From: a virus
Virus record (IMG/VR): IMGVR_UViG_3300031857_001003
Coordinates: 1 to 29,263 of that record
Length of the DNA stretch: 29,263 nucleotides
Reading direction: 5' to 3' (one strand)
Each line of letters begins with the position of its first letter. Within the stretch, counting starts at the first letter, position 1. Positions 6,804 through 12,974 of this stretch are shown in pieces. Both the position numbers and the translations under genes were made by a program. The notes below the pieces were generated by a model, which was not told where the DNA came from, ran no database searches, and saw only the letters and a list, made by a program, of their open reading frames with translations.

Positions 6804-6955
6804 TGTTGCTCCTTTCGCTTGAGGTATTCACTGACAGCCTCATCGGCCACAAACTGTAGCTTGTAGCCCTTCTTGGTTGCGTAGTCCTTCAGCCTGCGAT
6901 GTGTGTCCGCGCTGACGATAAAGACTTTCTCGGCGGGTCTCTTAGCCTTGGTCAC
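6800..6955 (-). CDS. Ribbon-helix-helix-like protein, downstream copy
   Basis: 51 residues from GTG 6955 (GTGA overlap with the resolvase gene, GGAGG seven bases upstream). The layout is a short basic strand (KVFIVSADTHRRL), a helix (KDYATKKG) and a second helix (KLQFVADEAVSEYLKR), the Arc/MetJ-type ribbon-helix-helix pattern. It closely resembles the 45-residue gene on the other side of the resolvase. Such proteins bind DNA as dimers and often repress their own operon. DNA binding is inferred from fold only. Confidence 0.7.
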   Translation of the reverse strand: MTKAKRPAEKVFIVSADTHRRLKDYATKKGYKLQFVADEAVSEYLKRKEQQ

Positions 6956-7407
6956 TTGAGGCCCTCCGAGATCATGGCGTGCTCCAGGATCAGCACGGCG
7001 TCCGCGGTCTTCAGCGTGATCACCTGGCGGGGCTGCCTCTGCTGGGCAATGCCCTTCAGGTGGGCTTTCCATTTGGTGCCATGGGTCGCCTTGTTTCCAA
7101 CCCCCAGAGTCTTCTGCCAGCGCTGTGGGGGCACCTCGATGCATCTGGTCTTCGAGGCTGCGATCAATCCACGGACGAATCCGACATTGTAGCCGAAATT
7201 AAACATGGAGCTGCCCGGGGCTCCCTTGCCGCCCACATAGCCTCCGACCTTCTCGATGTAGACCACGTCGCTGATCGCCAGCCTGTCGCTCACCAGGACA
7301 CTGATGTCCTGGTCGGTGGTGGGCATAGAGTTCAGGATGATTCCGGAGGCGCCCAGGTAGGCCAGGCCGCCGCTCATGCCCGGGTCGATAGCAAGGATGC
7401 GAGTCAC
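6952..7407 (-). CDS. RuvC-like Holliday-junction resolvase
   Basis: 151 residues with the RNase H-like RuvC layout: ILAIDPGMSGGLA with Asp8, VVYIEKVGG with Glu52, and the C-terminal KTADAVLILEHA with Asp136. RuvC-type enzymes nick four-way DNA junctions symmetrically with Mg2+; in phages they resolve branched DNA before packaging. The length is slightly below bacterial RuvC and fits phage versions. The start is GTG 7407, overlapping the upstream stop (GTGA). It is sandwiched between two small ribbon-helix-helix-like paralogues in one translationally coupled string. Confidence 0.88.
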   Translation of the reverse strand: MTRILAIDPGMSGGLAYLGASGIILNSMPTTDQDISVLVSDRLAISDVVYIEKVGGYVGGKGAPGSSMFNFGYNVGFVRGLIAASKTRCIEVPPQRWQKTLGVGNKATHGTKWKAHLKGIAQQRQPRQVITLKTADAVLILEHAMISEGLK

Positions 7408-7541
7408 TTGGCAGCCTTTCTCAGCCAGGACAAGATGGCCTTGTCGGCGATGGCCTGCAGCTTAGAGCCGGTCTGCAGGCAGTAGTCGCGCAGGGCTTTG
7501 TGAGTTTCTTTGGTCACGTTGATGGTTTTCGGTTTGGTCAT
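7404..7541 (-). CDS. Ribbon-helix-helix-like protein, upstream copy
   Basis: 45 residues from ATG 7541 to TGA 7404. It begins MTKPKTINVTKETHKALRDY and continues through a helix and SKLQAIADKAILSWLRK. It aligns along its length with the 51-residue protein at 6800-6955 (strand, THxxLxDY helix, SKLQ/YKLQ turn, then the second helix). Both ends overlap neighbours by 4 bases (ATGA upstream, GTGA downstream). A dimeric DNA-binding regulator is the best guess. Confidence 0.7.
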   Translation of the reverse strand: MTKPKTINVTKETHKALRDYCLQTGSKLQAIADKAILSWLRKAAK

Positions 7542-8014
7542 TGGGTGATCTGCTTTGCGATCTCCTGGCCGAGGCCAGCGTTCGACCGTCCCAGGAGGGC
7601 CAGCCTGTGCGCCATCTTCTCGGTGACCGACTCATGGCGTTTGCGCTCGCAGTCGGAGAGTAGGTTGAGATTAGTCTTGGTGCCCAGGATCACCGAGGCC
7701 TTGAGGCTGTTCAAGGCCACCCGGTTCAGGTGCTCCATTTCGTCGGCGTTGGTGTTGGGCGGCAGGATCTGGAAGCCAGCCCCGCGGAGGCCCCGCTGGC
7801 TGAAGTTCATGCCACGCTGCCGGAGCAACACCCGGATGTTGTGCGCGGCCATCTGGAAGGCCATGGAGTTGGCCTTTTCCTCCAGGGCTGCCTCCATCTC
7901 CTCGATGGTCACGGTCAGGCCATAGGCCAGCCGGTGCTCGTTGCGGTCGATCCAGTCCTTCCAGAGCGGAAGGCGCCGGACTTCTTCTTCGTTGATCATG
8001 TCTTGTGTTTCCAT
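7538..8014 (-). CDS. Unknown helical phage protein
   Basis: 158 residues. It starts METQDMINEEEVRRLPLWKD and continues with mostly helical segments (IEEMEAALEEKANSMAFQMA, then HNIRVLLRQRG). A central NFSQRGLRGAGFQILPP loop is followed by helices rich in basic residues. I do not recognise the family. The gene follows the second pair of pentamer-array elements directly: the start codon is 5 bases past the last hairpin/U-run unit. Its expression is therefore likely to depend on read-through of that structure. Confidence 0.75.
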   Translation of the reverse strand: METQDMINEEEVRRLPLWKDWIDRNEHRLAYGLTVTIEEMEAALEEKANSMAFQMAAHNIRVLLRQRGMNFSQRGLRGAGFQILPPNTNADEMEHLNRVALNSLKASVILGTKTNLNLLSDCERKRHESVTEKMAHRLALLGRSNAGLGQEIAKQITQ

Positions 8015-8019
8015 TTGCT

Positions 8020-8112
8020 AAAAGTTGCCCGGTGTTACCGCACACCGGAAAGCGTTGTTGCCGCTCCACTCCAAGTCCGGCCTCGCCCGACCTTGCCTCG
8101 CCATGCCGCGCC
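8020..8112 (-). repeat. Pentamer-array element B1 (11 GGCNN-type units, hairpin, U-run)
   Basis: On the transcribed strand, eleven 5-nt units occupy 8112 down to 8058. The leading triplets are GGC in seven, and GGT, GAC, GGA and GGA in the others. A short linker is followed by a 7-bp stem (8029-8035 with 8042-8048) around the hexaloop GCGGTA, then GGGCAACTTTTAGC. It is the copy nearest the downstream gene. Confidence 0.8.
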
Positions 8113-8115
8113 CTG

Positions 8116-8199
8116 AAAAATTGTCCCGGATACCGCGCCGGGTCGCGTGTTGCCGAGCCCTGCCACGCCCCGCCGCGCCATGCCCTGCCGAGCCCTGCC
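8116..8199 (-). repeat. Pentamer-array element B2 (10 GGCNN units, hairpin, U-run)
   Basis: Ten perfect GGCNN units fill 8199 down to 8150, with spacers AG, TC, AG, AT, GC, GG, GT, AG, TC and AA. They are followed by linker CACGCGA, stem CCCGG/CCGGG (8138-8142 with 8125-8129) around loop CGCGGTAT, then ACAATTTTT. The array starts within about 10 bases of the stop codon of the RAMP-like gene. This is the least degenerate copy. Confidence 0.85.
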
Positions 8200-8208
8200 G
8201 TGAGAAAA

Positions 8209-8793
8209 TCAAACCACCTCGACGGTGAACCGGCCGAACTTCGGCCGCCAGTCGCCCAGGCCGATGATGGCGCCGGCCTCCCGTGTGGAGTCGATCACCT
8301 GAGCCTGGTTCACAATGCTTTCGTCGAACTCAATGGTGCACGTCAGCCACCAGCCGGTGGGCACCAGGGGCCGGATCCGAATGATCCGGGCCAGCTGCAC
8401 CTTGACGCCCTTCCGGATGGTGTAGGCCGGGTCCGCGTAGATCTGCTCCTTGCTCTGGCCGATCTTGCGATGGTGGACAACCACCTCGGGCTCCGAGACG
8501 AACACCGCGGCGGCGAAGTCCTTGCCAAGCCGGCTTTTCTTGGCGCCCTCCTGGATGCAGCGCTCGATGTTGTCGGAAGGCATGACCATGCCGCCCTCGG
8601 CCTCGGACCAGTACAGGCCGGCCTCCCATTCCAGACGGTCGCGCTCCTGATGATCGTGGATGGTCATCTTCTTGGAGCCCTTGGCGGTGATCTTCTTGAT
8701 CGCCACCGTGTATGGGTTGGTCGGATCTGCCATCAGACCGTTGTGCATGATGAGGGGCCGCAGCCCGGTGAGTTTGACTTTGATTTGCTTCAT
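8209..8793 (-). CDS. RAMP-like (Cas7/RRM-fold-like) phage protein of unknown function
   Basis: 194 residues beginning MKQIKVKLTGLRPLIMHNG. The protein has a first beta strand, a central region (LEWEAGLYWSEAEGGMVMP, then DNIERCIQEGAKKSRLGKDF), two more strands (VKVQLARIIRIRPLVPTGWW and LTCTIEFDE), and a glycine/arginine-rich end, GAIIGLGDWRPKFGRF. Proteins with this layout occur in many phages. The start strand and the GLGDxRPxxGRF end recall the RRM-fold and G-rich loop of RAMP proteins, so RNA or ssDNA binding is plausible but not shown. It is flanked on both sides by paired pentamer-array elements, the only such elements in the window. Confidence 0.8.
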   Translation of the reverse strand: MKQIKVKLTGLRPLIMHNGLMADPTNPYTVAIKKITAKGSKKMTIHDHQERDRLEWEAGLYWSEAEGGMVMPSDNIERCIQEGAKKSRLGKDFAAAVFVSEPEVVVHHRKIGQSKEQIYADPAYTIRKGVKVQLARIIRIRPLVPTGWWLTCTIEFDESIVNQAQVIDSTREAGAIIGLGDWRPKFGRFTVEVV

Positions 8794-8829
8794 GTTGTTT
8801 TGCTTTGGTTGCCTTGGTTGTTACTGACG

Positions 8830-8919
8830 AAAATGTCCGGTGATACCGCCCACCGGCAGGCGATTAGCCGAGCCGGGCCCTGCCCCGCCCCGCCGCGCCG
8901 GGCTGGGCCCTGCCCCGCC
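8830..8919 (-). repeat. Pentamer-array element A1 (11 GGCNN units, hairpin, U-run)
   Basis: Eleven units run from 8919 down to 8865; ten have GGC and one AGC. They are followed by a linker, then a 6-bp stem CCGGTG/CACCGG (8851-8856 with 8837-8842) around loop GGCGGTAT, then ACATTTTCG. It sits immediately before the leader of the RAMP-like gene, so a hairpin/U-run lies between the upstream transcript and that gene. Confidence 0.85.
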
Positions 8920-8922
8920 ACG

Positions 8923-9011
8923 AAAAATTGTCCCAGTTGCCGTACTGGGGAACGTGTAGCCTCTCCCGGCCTCGACGCGCCTGGACTCGCCGGGCCTCTG
9001 CTGGTCGGGCC
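8923..9011 (-). repeat. Pentamer-array element A2 (11 degenerate units, hairpin, U-run)
   Basis: Eleven units run from 9011 down to 8957 with the same 5-nt period. The leading triplets are GGC in six and GAC, GCA, GTC, GTC and GGA in the rest, so the first G is invariant. The stem is CCCAGT/ACTGGG (8932-8937 with 8944-8949) around ACGGCA, followed by GACAATTTTT. The stem sequence differs from the other copies but pairs perfectly. It begins right after the stop of the transglycosylase gene. Confidence 0.75.
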
Positions 9012-9019
9012 TCGTAAAA

Positions 9020-9349
9020 TCATTTGATCGCCTTCTGCACCCGGCGCCAGTAGGCCACTGTGGCCGTCTTCCGGTCCCCGGTGGGACCGCCATTCCAGAT
9101 CCGGGCCTGCTGCTCGGTGGTCTTGCCGCGGCCGTAGTGCCGCAGGTAGGCCTCGCACACAGCCCGGGCTGCCACGCGGTTGGTCATCTCGGAGTGCTTG
9201 TAGTGCGACCCGGTGATTCGGTTCACGTCGAGGACCACTGCCTTGTGGATCTGGAGGCAGCCAATGGCTCGGCCTTGGTCACCGATGGCTTGGTCGTTGT
9301 TGCTGCTCTCGACCAGCATCAGGGCTGAGATCAGGTTGGTGAGGTTCAT
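9020..9349 (-). CDS. Minimal lytic transglycosylase (SLT/lysozyme-like), candidate endolysin
   Basis: 109 residues from ATG 9349. The N-terminal half shows the SLT core: a helix ending in the catalytic-type glutamate (LMLVESSNND, Glu14) and then DQGRAIGCLQIH, equivalent to the GAxGLMQI signature. Later GSHYKHSEM and ARAVCEAYLRHYG helices match the rest of a small goose-lysozyme-type fold. It would cut peptidoglycan between MurNAc and GlcNAc. No signal peptide is visible, so it would need the holin encoded near 19.2 kb. It is about 9.7 kb away from that holin. The first pentamer-array pair starts directly after its stop. Confidence 0.8.
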   Translation of the reverse strand: MNLTNLISALMLVESSNNDQAIGDQGRAIGCLQIHKAVVLDVNRITGSHYKHSEMTNRVAARAVCEAYLRHYGRGKTTEQQARIWNGGPTGDRKTATVAYWRRVQKAIK

Positions 9350-9353
9350 GGTG

Positions 9354-9596
9354 TCAGAGTGCAGAGGTCCAGTTGTCCTGGATGAACTGGTGAATGCTAT
9401 CCATGAGGCATTCATCGTCGCCCCAGATACCGCGGCCTCGAGGCTCCGGCATATGCTGGAAGTCGATGTCGACGTCAGGGAATTGGCTCCGGATCATCAT
9501 CTCCAGGTTGCCGATGATGCGATAGACGTCGGCCTCGGTGGCGGTGCTGCCCCAGTAGGAGGGCTCGGTAGGAAGTTGGATTGTGACGATGCTCAT
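9354..9596 (-). CDS. 80-residue acidic protein, unknown
   Basis: Begins MSIVTIQLPTEPSYWGS, then a helix (EADVYRIIGNLEMMIRSQF), then an acidic end with DVDIDFQHMPEPRG and CLMDSIHQFIQDNW. Not recognised. It lies 4 bases upstream of the transglycosylase ATG and so may be coupled to lysis, by position only. The leader has the conserved hairpin block at 9621-9657 and a CA-rich stretch AGCAAACCACAGCAAAAC just before the ATG, nearly the same as that of the next gene upstream. Confidence 0.7.
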   Translation of the reverse strand: MSIVTIQLPTEPSYWGSTATEADVYRIIGNLEMMIRSQFPDVDIDFQHMPEPRGRGIWGDDECLMDSIHQFIQDNWTSAL

Positions 9597-9620
9597 GTTT
9601 TGCTGTGGTTTGCTGTGGTG

Positions 9621-9677
9621 TTGGTTGATTGCGCGTTGGCCAGTCGCGCCCCTGGTTGGATGGTATTCGCCCCATCC
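9621..9677 (-). promoter_or_regulatory. Conserved structured 5' leader element, copy 2
   Basis: The plus strand carries TTGGTTGA, TTGCGCGTTGGCC and CGCGCCCCTGGTT at 9621-9657, aligning with 3496-3540. GCGCG at 9631-9635 can pair with CGCGC at 9645-9649. Next to it GGATGG at 9658-9663 pairs with CCATCC at 9672-9677 around an 8-nt loop. As in copy 1, two hairpins lie between a stop codon and a CA-rich start region. Confidence 0.5.
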
Positions 9678-9690
9678 GGGCGTAAAGTGA

Positions 9691-9918
9691 TCAGTTCCAG
9701 TCAGGGTGTGTGCTGGTCACAAGGGCCACCCGATGCCAGCCGCGGCAGAGGGCGATGTGGCCGCCACCGATGTGAACGTAGGCGGCCTTAACCACATCAC
9801 GAAGGACAGAGGCGGCCTCGTTGCGGGTCAGGTTGTTGCCGGCCAAGCGAAGAGCATCAATTGCTTTGTGTTCTTCGATGGTGGGCACGTTCTCGAACTT
9901 GATGGTGATGTTGCTCAT
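9691..9918 (-). CDS. 75-residue protein, unknown; first gene of the left block
   Basis: Begins MSNITIKFENVPTIEEHKAI and continues with a helix rich in Asn/Ala (NLTRNEAASVLRDVVKAAY) and a glycine/histidine strand (HIGGGHIALCRGWHRVALV). No family recognised. Being first after the hairpin at 9983-10010, it is probably the promoter-proximal gene of the early or middle transcript. The leader AGCAAACCAAAGCAAAAC matches that of the 80-residue gene. It is roughly the size of ring-forming RNA-binding proteins, but shows no TRAP signature. Confidence 0.7.
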   Translation of the reverse strand: MSNITIKFENVPTIEEHKAIDALRLAGNNLTRNEAASVLRDVVKAAYVHIGGGHIALCRGWHRVALVTSTHPDWN

Positions 9919-9982
9919 GTTTTGCTTTGGTTTGCTGTTGTTGCTTTCGACGTGATCAAGATGGCCTATGCTGCGCCTTCCG

Positions 9983-10010
9983 TCTACAGAGAAAACTGTT
10001 TTTCTGTAGA
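9983..10010. terminator. Imperfect palindrome between the late block and the left block
   Basis: TCTACAGA at 9983-9990 pairs exactly with TCTGTAGA at 10003-10010. The inner GAAAAC and GTTTTT add three more A-T pairs after one mismatch. It lies about 40 bases past the stop of the 902-residue gene on the transcribed strand. A TTTT run follows on the plus side. It may be a two-way terminator or an operator. The rest of the 132-base gap holds two GGGTCAAA copies (10037, 10048) and the CA-rich leader. Confidence 0.45.
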
Positions 10011-10050
10011 TTTTGAAGAAAACCCAATGTTTATGCGGGTCAAACAGGGG

Positions 10051-12759
10051 TCAAATTCCTTTGAGATCCACCAGACTCAGGGTCAGGTACTTCTGGTCGT
10101 TGGTGGTGGCGTCGAAGTAACTGGCGATCACCTGGGTCTCCCGTTCCGAGTAAGAACGGTAGGGCTTCACCCGGGTGGCCAGGACCGCCGGGAACTCGGT
10201 GGGCTGGCCGTTCTCTGTCTGCCAGTTGCCCGAGGTGAACCCAAAGCGCCGGCACCAGGTCTGCAGGTTCTGCGGTGGGACGAACCAGTAGTCGGTGCCG
10301 AAACTGTCCTGGCTGGCAAAGCATTGGACGCCGTATCCGGTCAGGAGATCGTAGCCGGCCTGGTCGAGATACCAGGCGTCCTCGTCGAAGTCGGGCTCGT
10401 AACCGGTGCCAAAGAAGGCAGGAAGCCCCGGGGCCTTGTCCATGGTGCAGAGGCAGTCGGAGCGGGTCCACGAGTCGACGCGCCACTGCATCAGGTTCCA
10501 GAGCCAGGCGCTCTTAGGGATCTTGTGGAAGAATGGGCCGCTGCCGGGGCCGCCGTTAAAAACGTTGAATCTTGACGTGTATGGTATGTCGAACGTCTCG
10601 TCTATTTGATCCTCAAGATCAAACTTTATTGATGTAAGTGAGTCCCGGAAAACAGAGACCGTTTGCAGTGTCTGAAGAGGGACTGTCGAAGCAAAACGAG
10701 ATCCTTGCTGGTCCTTAAAAATGTCGTCGACCGTTGTCTGAAACAATCCATCCGGGCTTTCAATAAATTTCGGTGTTTTATTTGGACTTCCTAAGATCCT
10801 TACTGATGCATCAATACCGCCTGGACCTCCCCATTTGTTGACCCAGAAGTCGGCCTCGAAACCAAAGTTTGACGCATAATTAGGATCTCCATAGAAAGCT
10901 CGCATTAGCTCATTGTCGTAATTGCTAGATGAGAAACCCCAGGGGCCTCCAGGAGGAATGAAGGCAGTGTTGATAGATCCTTGATACAGCAGGGCCGAGG
11001 TTGCTGTAGATGTGCTGATCTTTGTAGGGAACAGATTGGTCCATTGACCCGTTACGGTGCTAACCTTTGAAGGCCCAATCAGAACCGTCTTGTCGCTTGA
11101 GGAAAAGTAGAAGTTCTGCCAGCCGCCCACACCGAACCCAGGATCATGACTCCTGATGTAAAGCTGGCCTGAGGTGGCGTAGGCCTCAAAGTCGATCAAG
11201 AGGTTTCCGTCGATGCCAATCGGGTTGCCGACGCTGCACGCAAGGCCCTGAGGTGTCAGCCTGAGCAGCCCGATGCGGTCCTCGGTAATGTCATGGACGT
11301 CGTCGTAATCGTTCAGGAAGCCTTCCTCAACTGCCAGTCGTCGCCGGACATCAATCACCTTGTCGAAGATGGTTGCCTCGTTGCCAGGAGACCAAAATGG
11401 TTGAAGGTTTAATCCGCTTGGGTAAATCGTTGAAATAGTCTTCGGAACCACACCGATCTCCCACATCGGCACCAGTGGATCGCTAAAGATATTGCAGTCG
11501 ACTGGGCTGATCTGAATCAAGCCGCGGCGACTGGTTAATGTGAGGCTGTTGGCATTCTGCACCACGGTGATGCCAAGGCCTTCGAGGCGCTGCACCAGGC
11601 TTCCAACACCCGGGAAGTTGACCAGCCGTTCCTCGGAGATCTCGCCGCTGGCTCCGAAATAATACCGCACCCGGGCACGTCCCCAGGTGAACACCAGGTC
11701 GCCCAGTTGCTGCCGGAAGTCCCCAGGGTCGGCATAGGTGCCTGGGTAGACCTGTCGCACGTCGTGATGAACATCCGGGTCGATCTGGGCATCCATGGTG
11801 TGCATCCAGTCGAACATGATGAACGGGTTGGCCACGTTGTTTGCCTGGGCCGACCGTTCCAAGGCCAGGAAGTCCGATGTGTTGGCGCCCTGCCAGCTCG
11901 GTGGCCCTTCAGCAAAGAAGGGCACGTCCCCCGGGAAGAACGGGAAGAACTGATAGCAGAACCCACCGTTGGGCCAGCGCGTGGCCCAGGTGCCGTCCTG
12001 GCGGCGTCGGAAGGCCCGGACGGCTCCAGGACCAACGAACTGCCTGTCGGCGCTGCCATCGGGCAACTGCAGCAGCACCTGCACGGTCGTGGTGCCGCAG
12101 TTGTGGACGCGCCAGCAGTCGTAGCGCTGGTATGTGTTCAGGATCCGGAAGTCGGTCAGGCCCTCGATGGCGATCTCGGCCACCGCCAGCCTGTGCTTGT
12201 GGATCCGCCCAGGAGGCAGTGTTGGGTCGGAAGGCCCGAGGCTGCCGCGGACGTAGGACGTGAGCCCGGATCCGGCCTGTGGATCCCAGCCGAGGTGCAC
12301 ATCGTACTCGATGCCGGCCACCTCACGGCGCAACAGCTCGTAGCTAAAGTGGATCTTGCCGACGTCGCAGGTAAACGGATCTCCCGTGGTGCTGTGGTGG
12401 TCGACGTAGACCTGGCCGCCGGCCACATCGAGGTGCTTGTTCTCCAGATTCGACAGCTCGATCCGCGCGGCCACCTGGTTGTGCTCGTCACGGTAGGTGC
12501 CGATGCCGGGAATGCTCGGGCTGGGCACGGCGCCGTTGTCCTTTAGCCTGAGGGCGGTCTCCGGGTCGTTCCGGTAGACGTACCACACACCATACGGGAA
12601 CGGCGCCGACCATTGAGCGTATGGGTGGAATCTTGATTGGGCCCACAGCGGCCCCATCCCGTTCAGGGCCAATTGGCACTTCTTATCGAATCGGCTGTAA
12701 AGGTTGTTCAGGTTTGCGGCCGTGAACATCTTATCCAGCCTGCCAAGGGCGTAGGGCAT
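10051..12759 (-). CDS. Large structural protein, probable tail-tip or adsorption protein
   Basis: 902 residues, the longest gene, at the end of the tail cluster. No enzymatic motif was recognised. The protein is rich in aromatic residues, Gly, Asp and Pro, typical of large virion baseplate or receptor-binding proteins. The N-terminal third has QVYVDHHSTTGDPFTCDVGK. A central part has FPFFPGDVPFFAEGPPSW and NPFIMFDWMHTMDAQIDPD. The C-terminal end has KPYRSYSERETQVIASYFDA. Base composition is visibly more AT-rich across about 10,555-11,060 than on either side, suggesting a swapped or fast-evolving segment. The order (tape measure, tail genes, this gene) supports a tail-tip role. Confidence 0.7.
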   Translation of the reverse strand: MPYALGRLDKMFTAANLNNLYSRFDKKCQLALNGMGPLWAQSRFHPYAQWSAPFPYGVWYVYRNDPETALRLKDNGAVPSPSIPGIGTYRDEHNQVAARIELSNLENKHLDVAGGQVYVDHHSTTGDPFTCDVGKIHFSYELLRREVAGIEYDVHLGWDPQAGSGLTSYVRGSLGPSDPTLPPGRIHKHRLAVAEIAIEGLTDFRILNTYQRYDCWRVHNCGTTTVQVLLQLPDGSADRQFVGPGAVRAFRRRQDGTWATRWPNGGFCYQFFPFFPGDVPFFAEGPPSWQGANTSDFLALERSAQANNVANPFIMFDWMHTMDAQIDPDVHHDVRQVYPGTYADPGDFRQQLGDLVFTWGRARVRYYFGASGEISEERLVNFPGVGSLVQRLEGLGITVVQNANSLTLTSRRGLIQISPVDCNIFSDPLVPMWEIGVVPKTISTIYPSGLNLQPFWSPGNEATIFDKVIDVRRRLAVEEGFLNDYDDVHDITEDRIGLLRLTPQGLACSVGNPIGIDGNLLIDFEAYATSGQLYIRSHDPGFGVGGWQNFYFSSSDKTVLIGPSKVSTVTGQWTNLFPTKISTSTATSALLYQGSINTAFIPPGGPWGFSSSNYDNELMRAFYGDPNYASNFGFEADFWVNKWGGPGGIDASVRILGSPNKTPKFIESPDGLFQTTVDDIFKDQQGSRFASTVPLQTLQTVSVFRDSLTSIKFDLEDQIDETFDIPYTSRFNVFNGGPGSGPFFHKIPKSAWLWNLMQWRVDSWTRSDCLCTMDKAPGLPAFFGTGYEPDFDEDAWYLDQAGYDLLTGYGVQCFASQDSFGTDYWFVPPQNLQTWCRRFGFTSGNWQTENGQPTEFPAVLATRVKPYRSYSERETQVIASYFDATTNDQKYLTLSLVDLKGI

Positions 12760-12761
12760 GA

Positions 12762-12971
12762 TCAGTAGAACCAGGACTCTTCAGCCGTCTGCACCGTGGT
12801 CGAGCCCACCGCTGTCTTCAGCGTCGTGCCATTGGCATTCTGCTCGACCCGTTGGCCAGGCCCAGCAACAAGCTGGACCCGGCGCACGGCCTCGATCAGT
12901 TGATTGATGGCCCGGGCATGGTCTGCCTTCAGGCCGCGCTCCGACAGCTTGGATGGCAGTTGTAAAGGCAT
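12762..12971 (-). CDS. 69-residue tail-cluster protein, unknown
   Basis: Starts MPLQLPSKLSERGLKADHAR with a helix INQLIEAVRRVQLVAGPGQ, then a strand-like NGTTLKTAVGSTTVQT, ending EESWFY. Short proteins of this layout (helix, GPG turn, strands) are common beside tail-tip genes. Two bases separate it from the 902-residue gene and three from the paralogue pair. Probably a small virion component; no enzymatic feature is seen. Confidence 0.72.
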   Translation of the reverse strand: MPLQLPSKLSERGLKADHARAINQLIEAVRRVQLVAGPGQRVEQNANGTTLKTAVGSTTVQTAEESWFY

Positions 12972-12974
12972 GGT

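Noticed and set aside
8018-8228. Small proteins encoded within the pentamer arrays
   Set aside because: The 5-nt period is not a multiple of three, so translation gives scrambled low-complexity peptides in every frame, with no start signal.
8020-9011. CRISPR array
   Set aside because: Units are contiguous pentamers with no unique spacers, copies come in pairs rather than a regular repeat-spacer series, and no cas genes are present; the RAMP-like protein alone is not enough.
8005-9027. Long plus-strand open frame across the RAMP-like gene and both arrays
   Set aside because: It runs antisense to a well-supported gene and through the pentamer arrays, giving low-complexity Pro/Ala/Arg-rich translation; GC-rich antisense frames are common here.
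10030-10060. Sigma-70 promoter using TTGACC near 10040
   Set aside because: A -35-like TTGACC is present on the minus strand, but no good -10 lies at 16-18 bases, so I do not annotate a promoter.
10275-12546. Several plus-strand open frames opposite the 902-residue gene
   Set aside because: They are antisense shadows caused by high GC at third positions; no start signals or recognisable domains.
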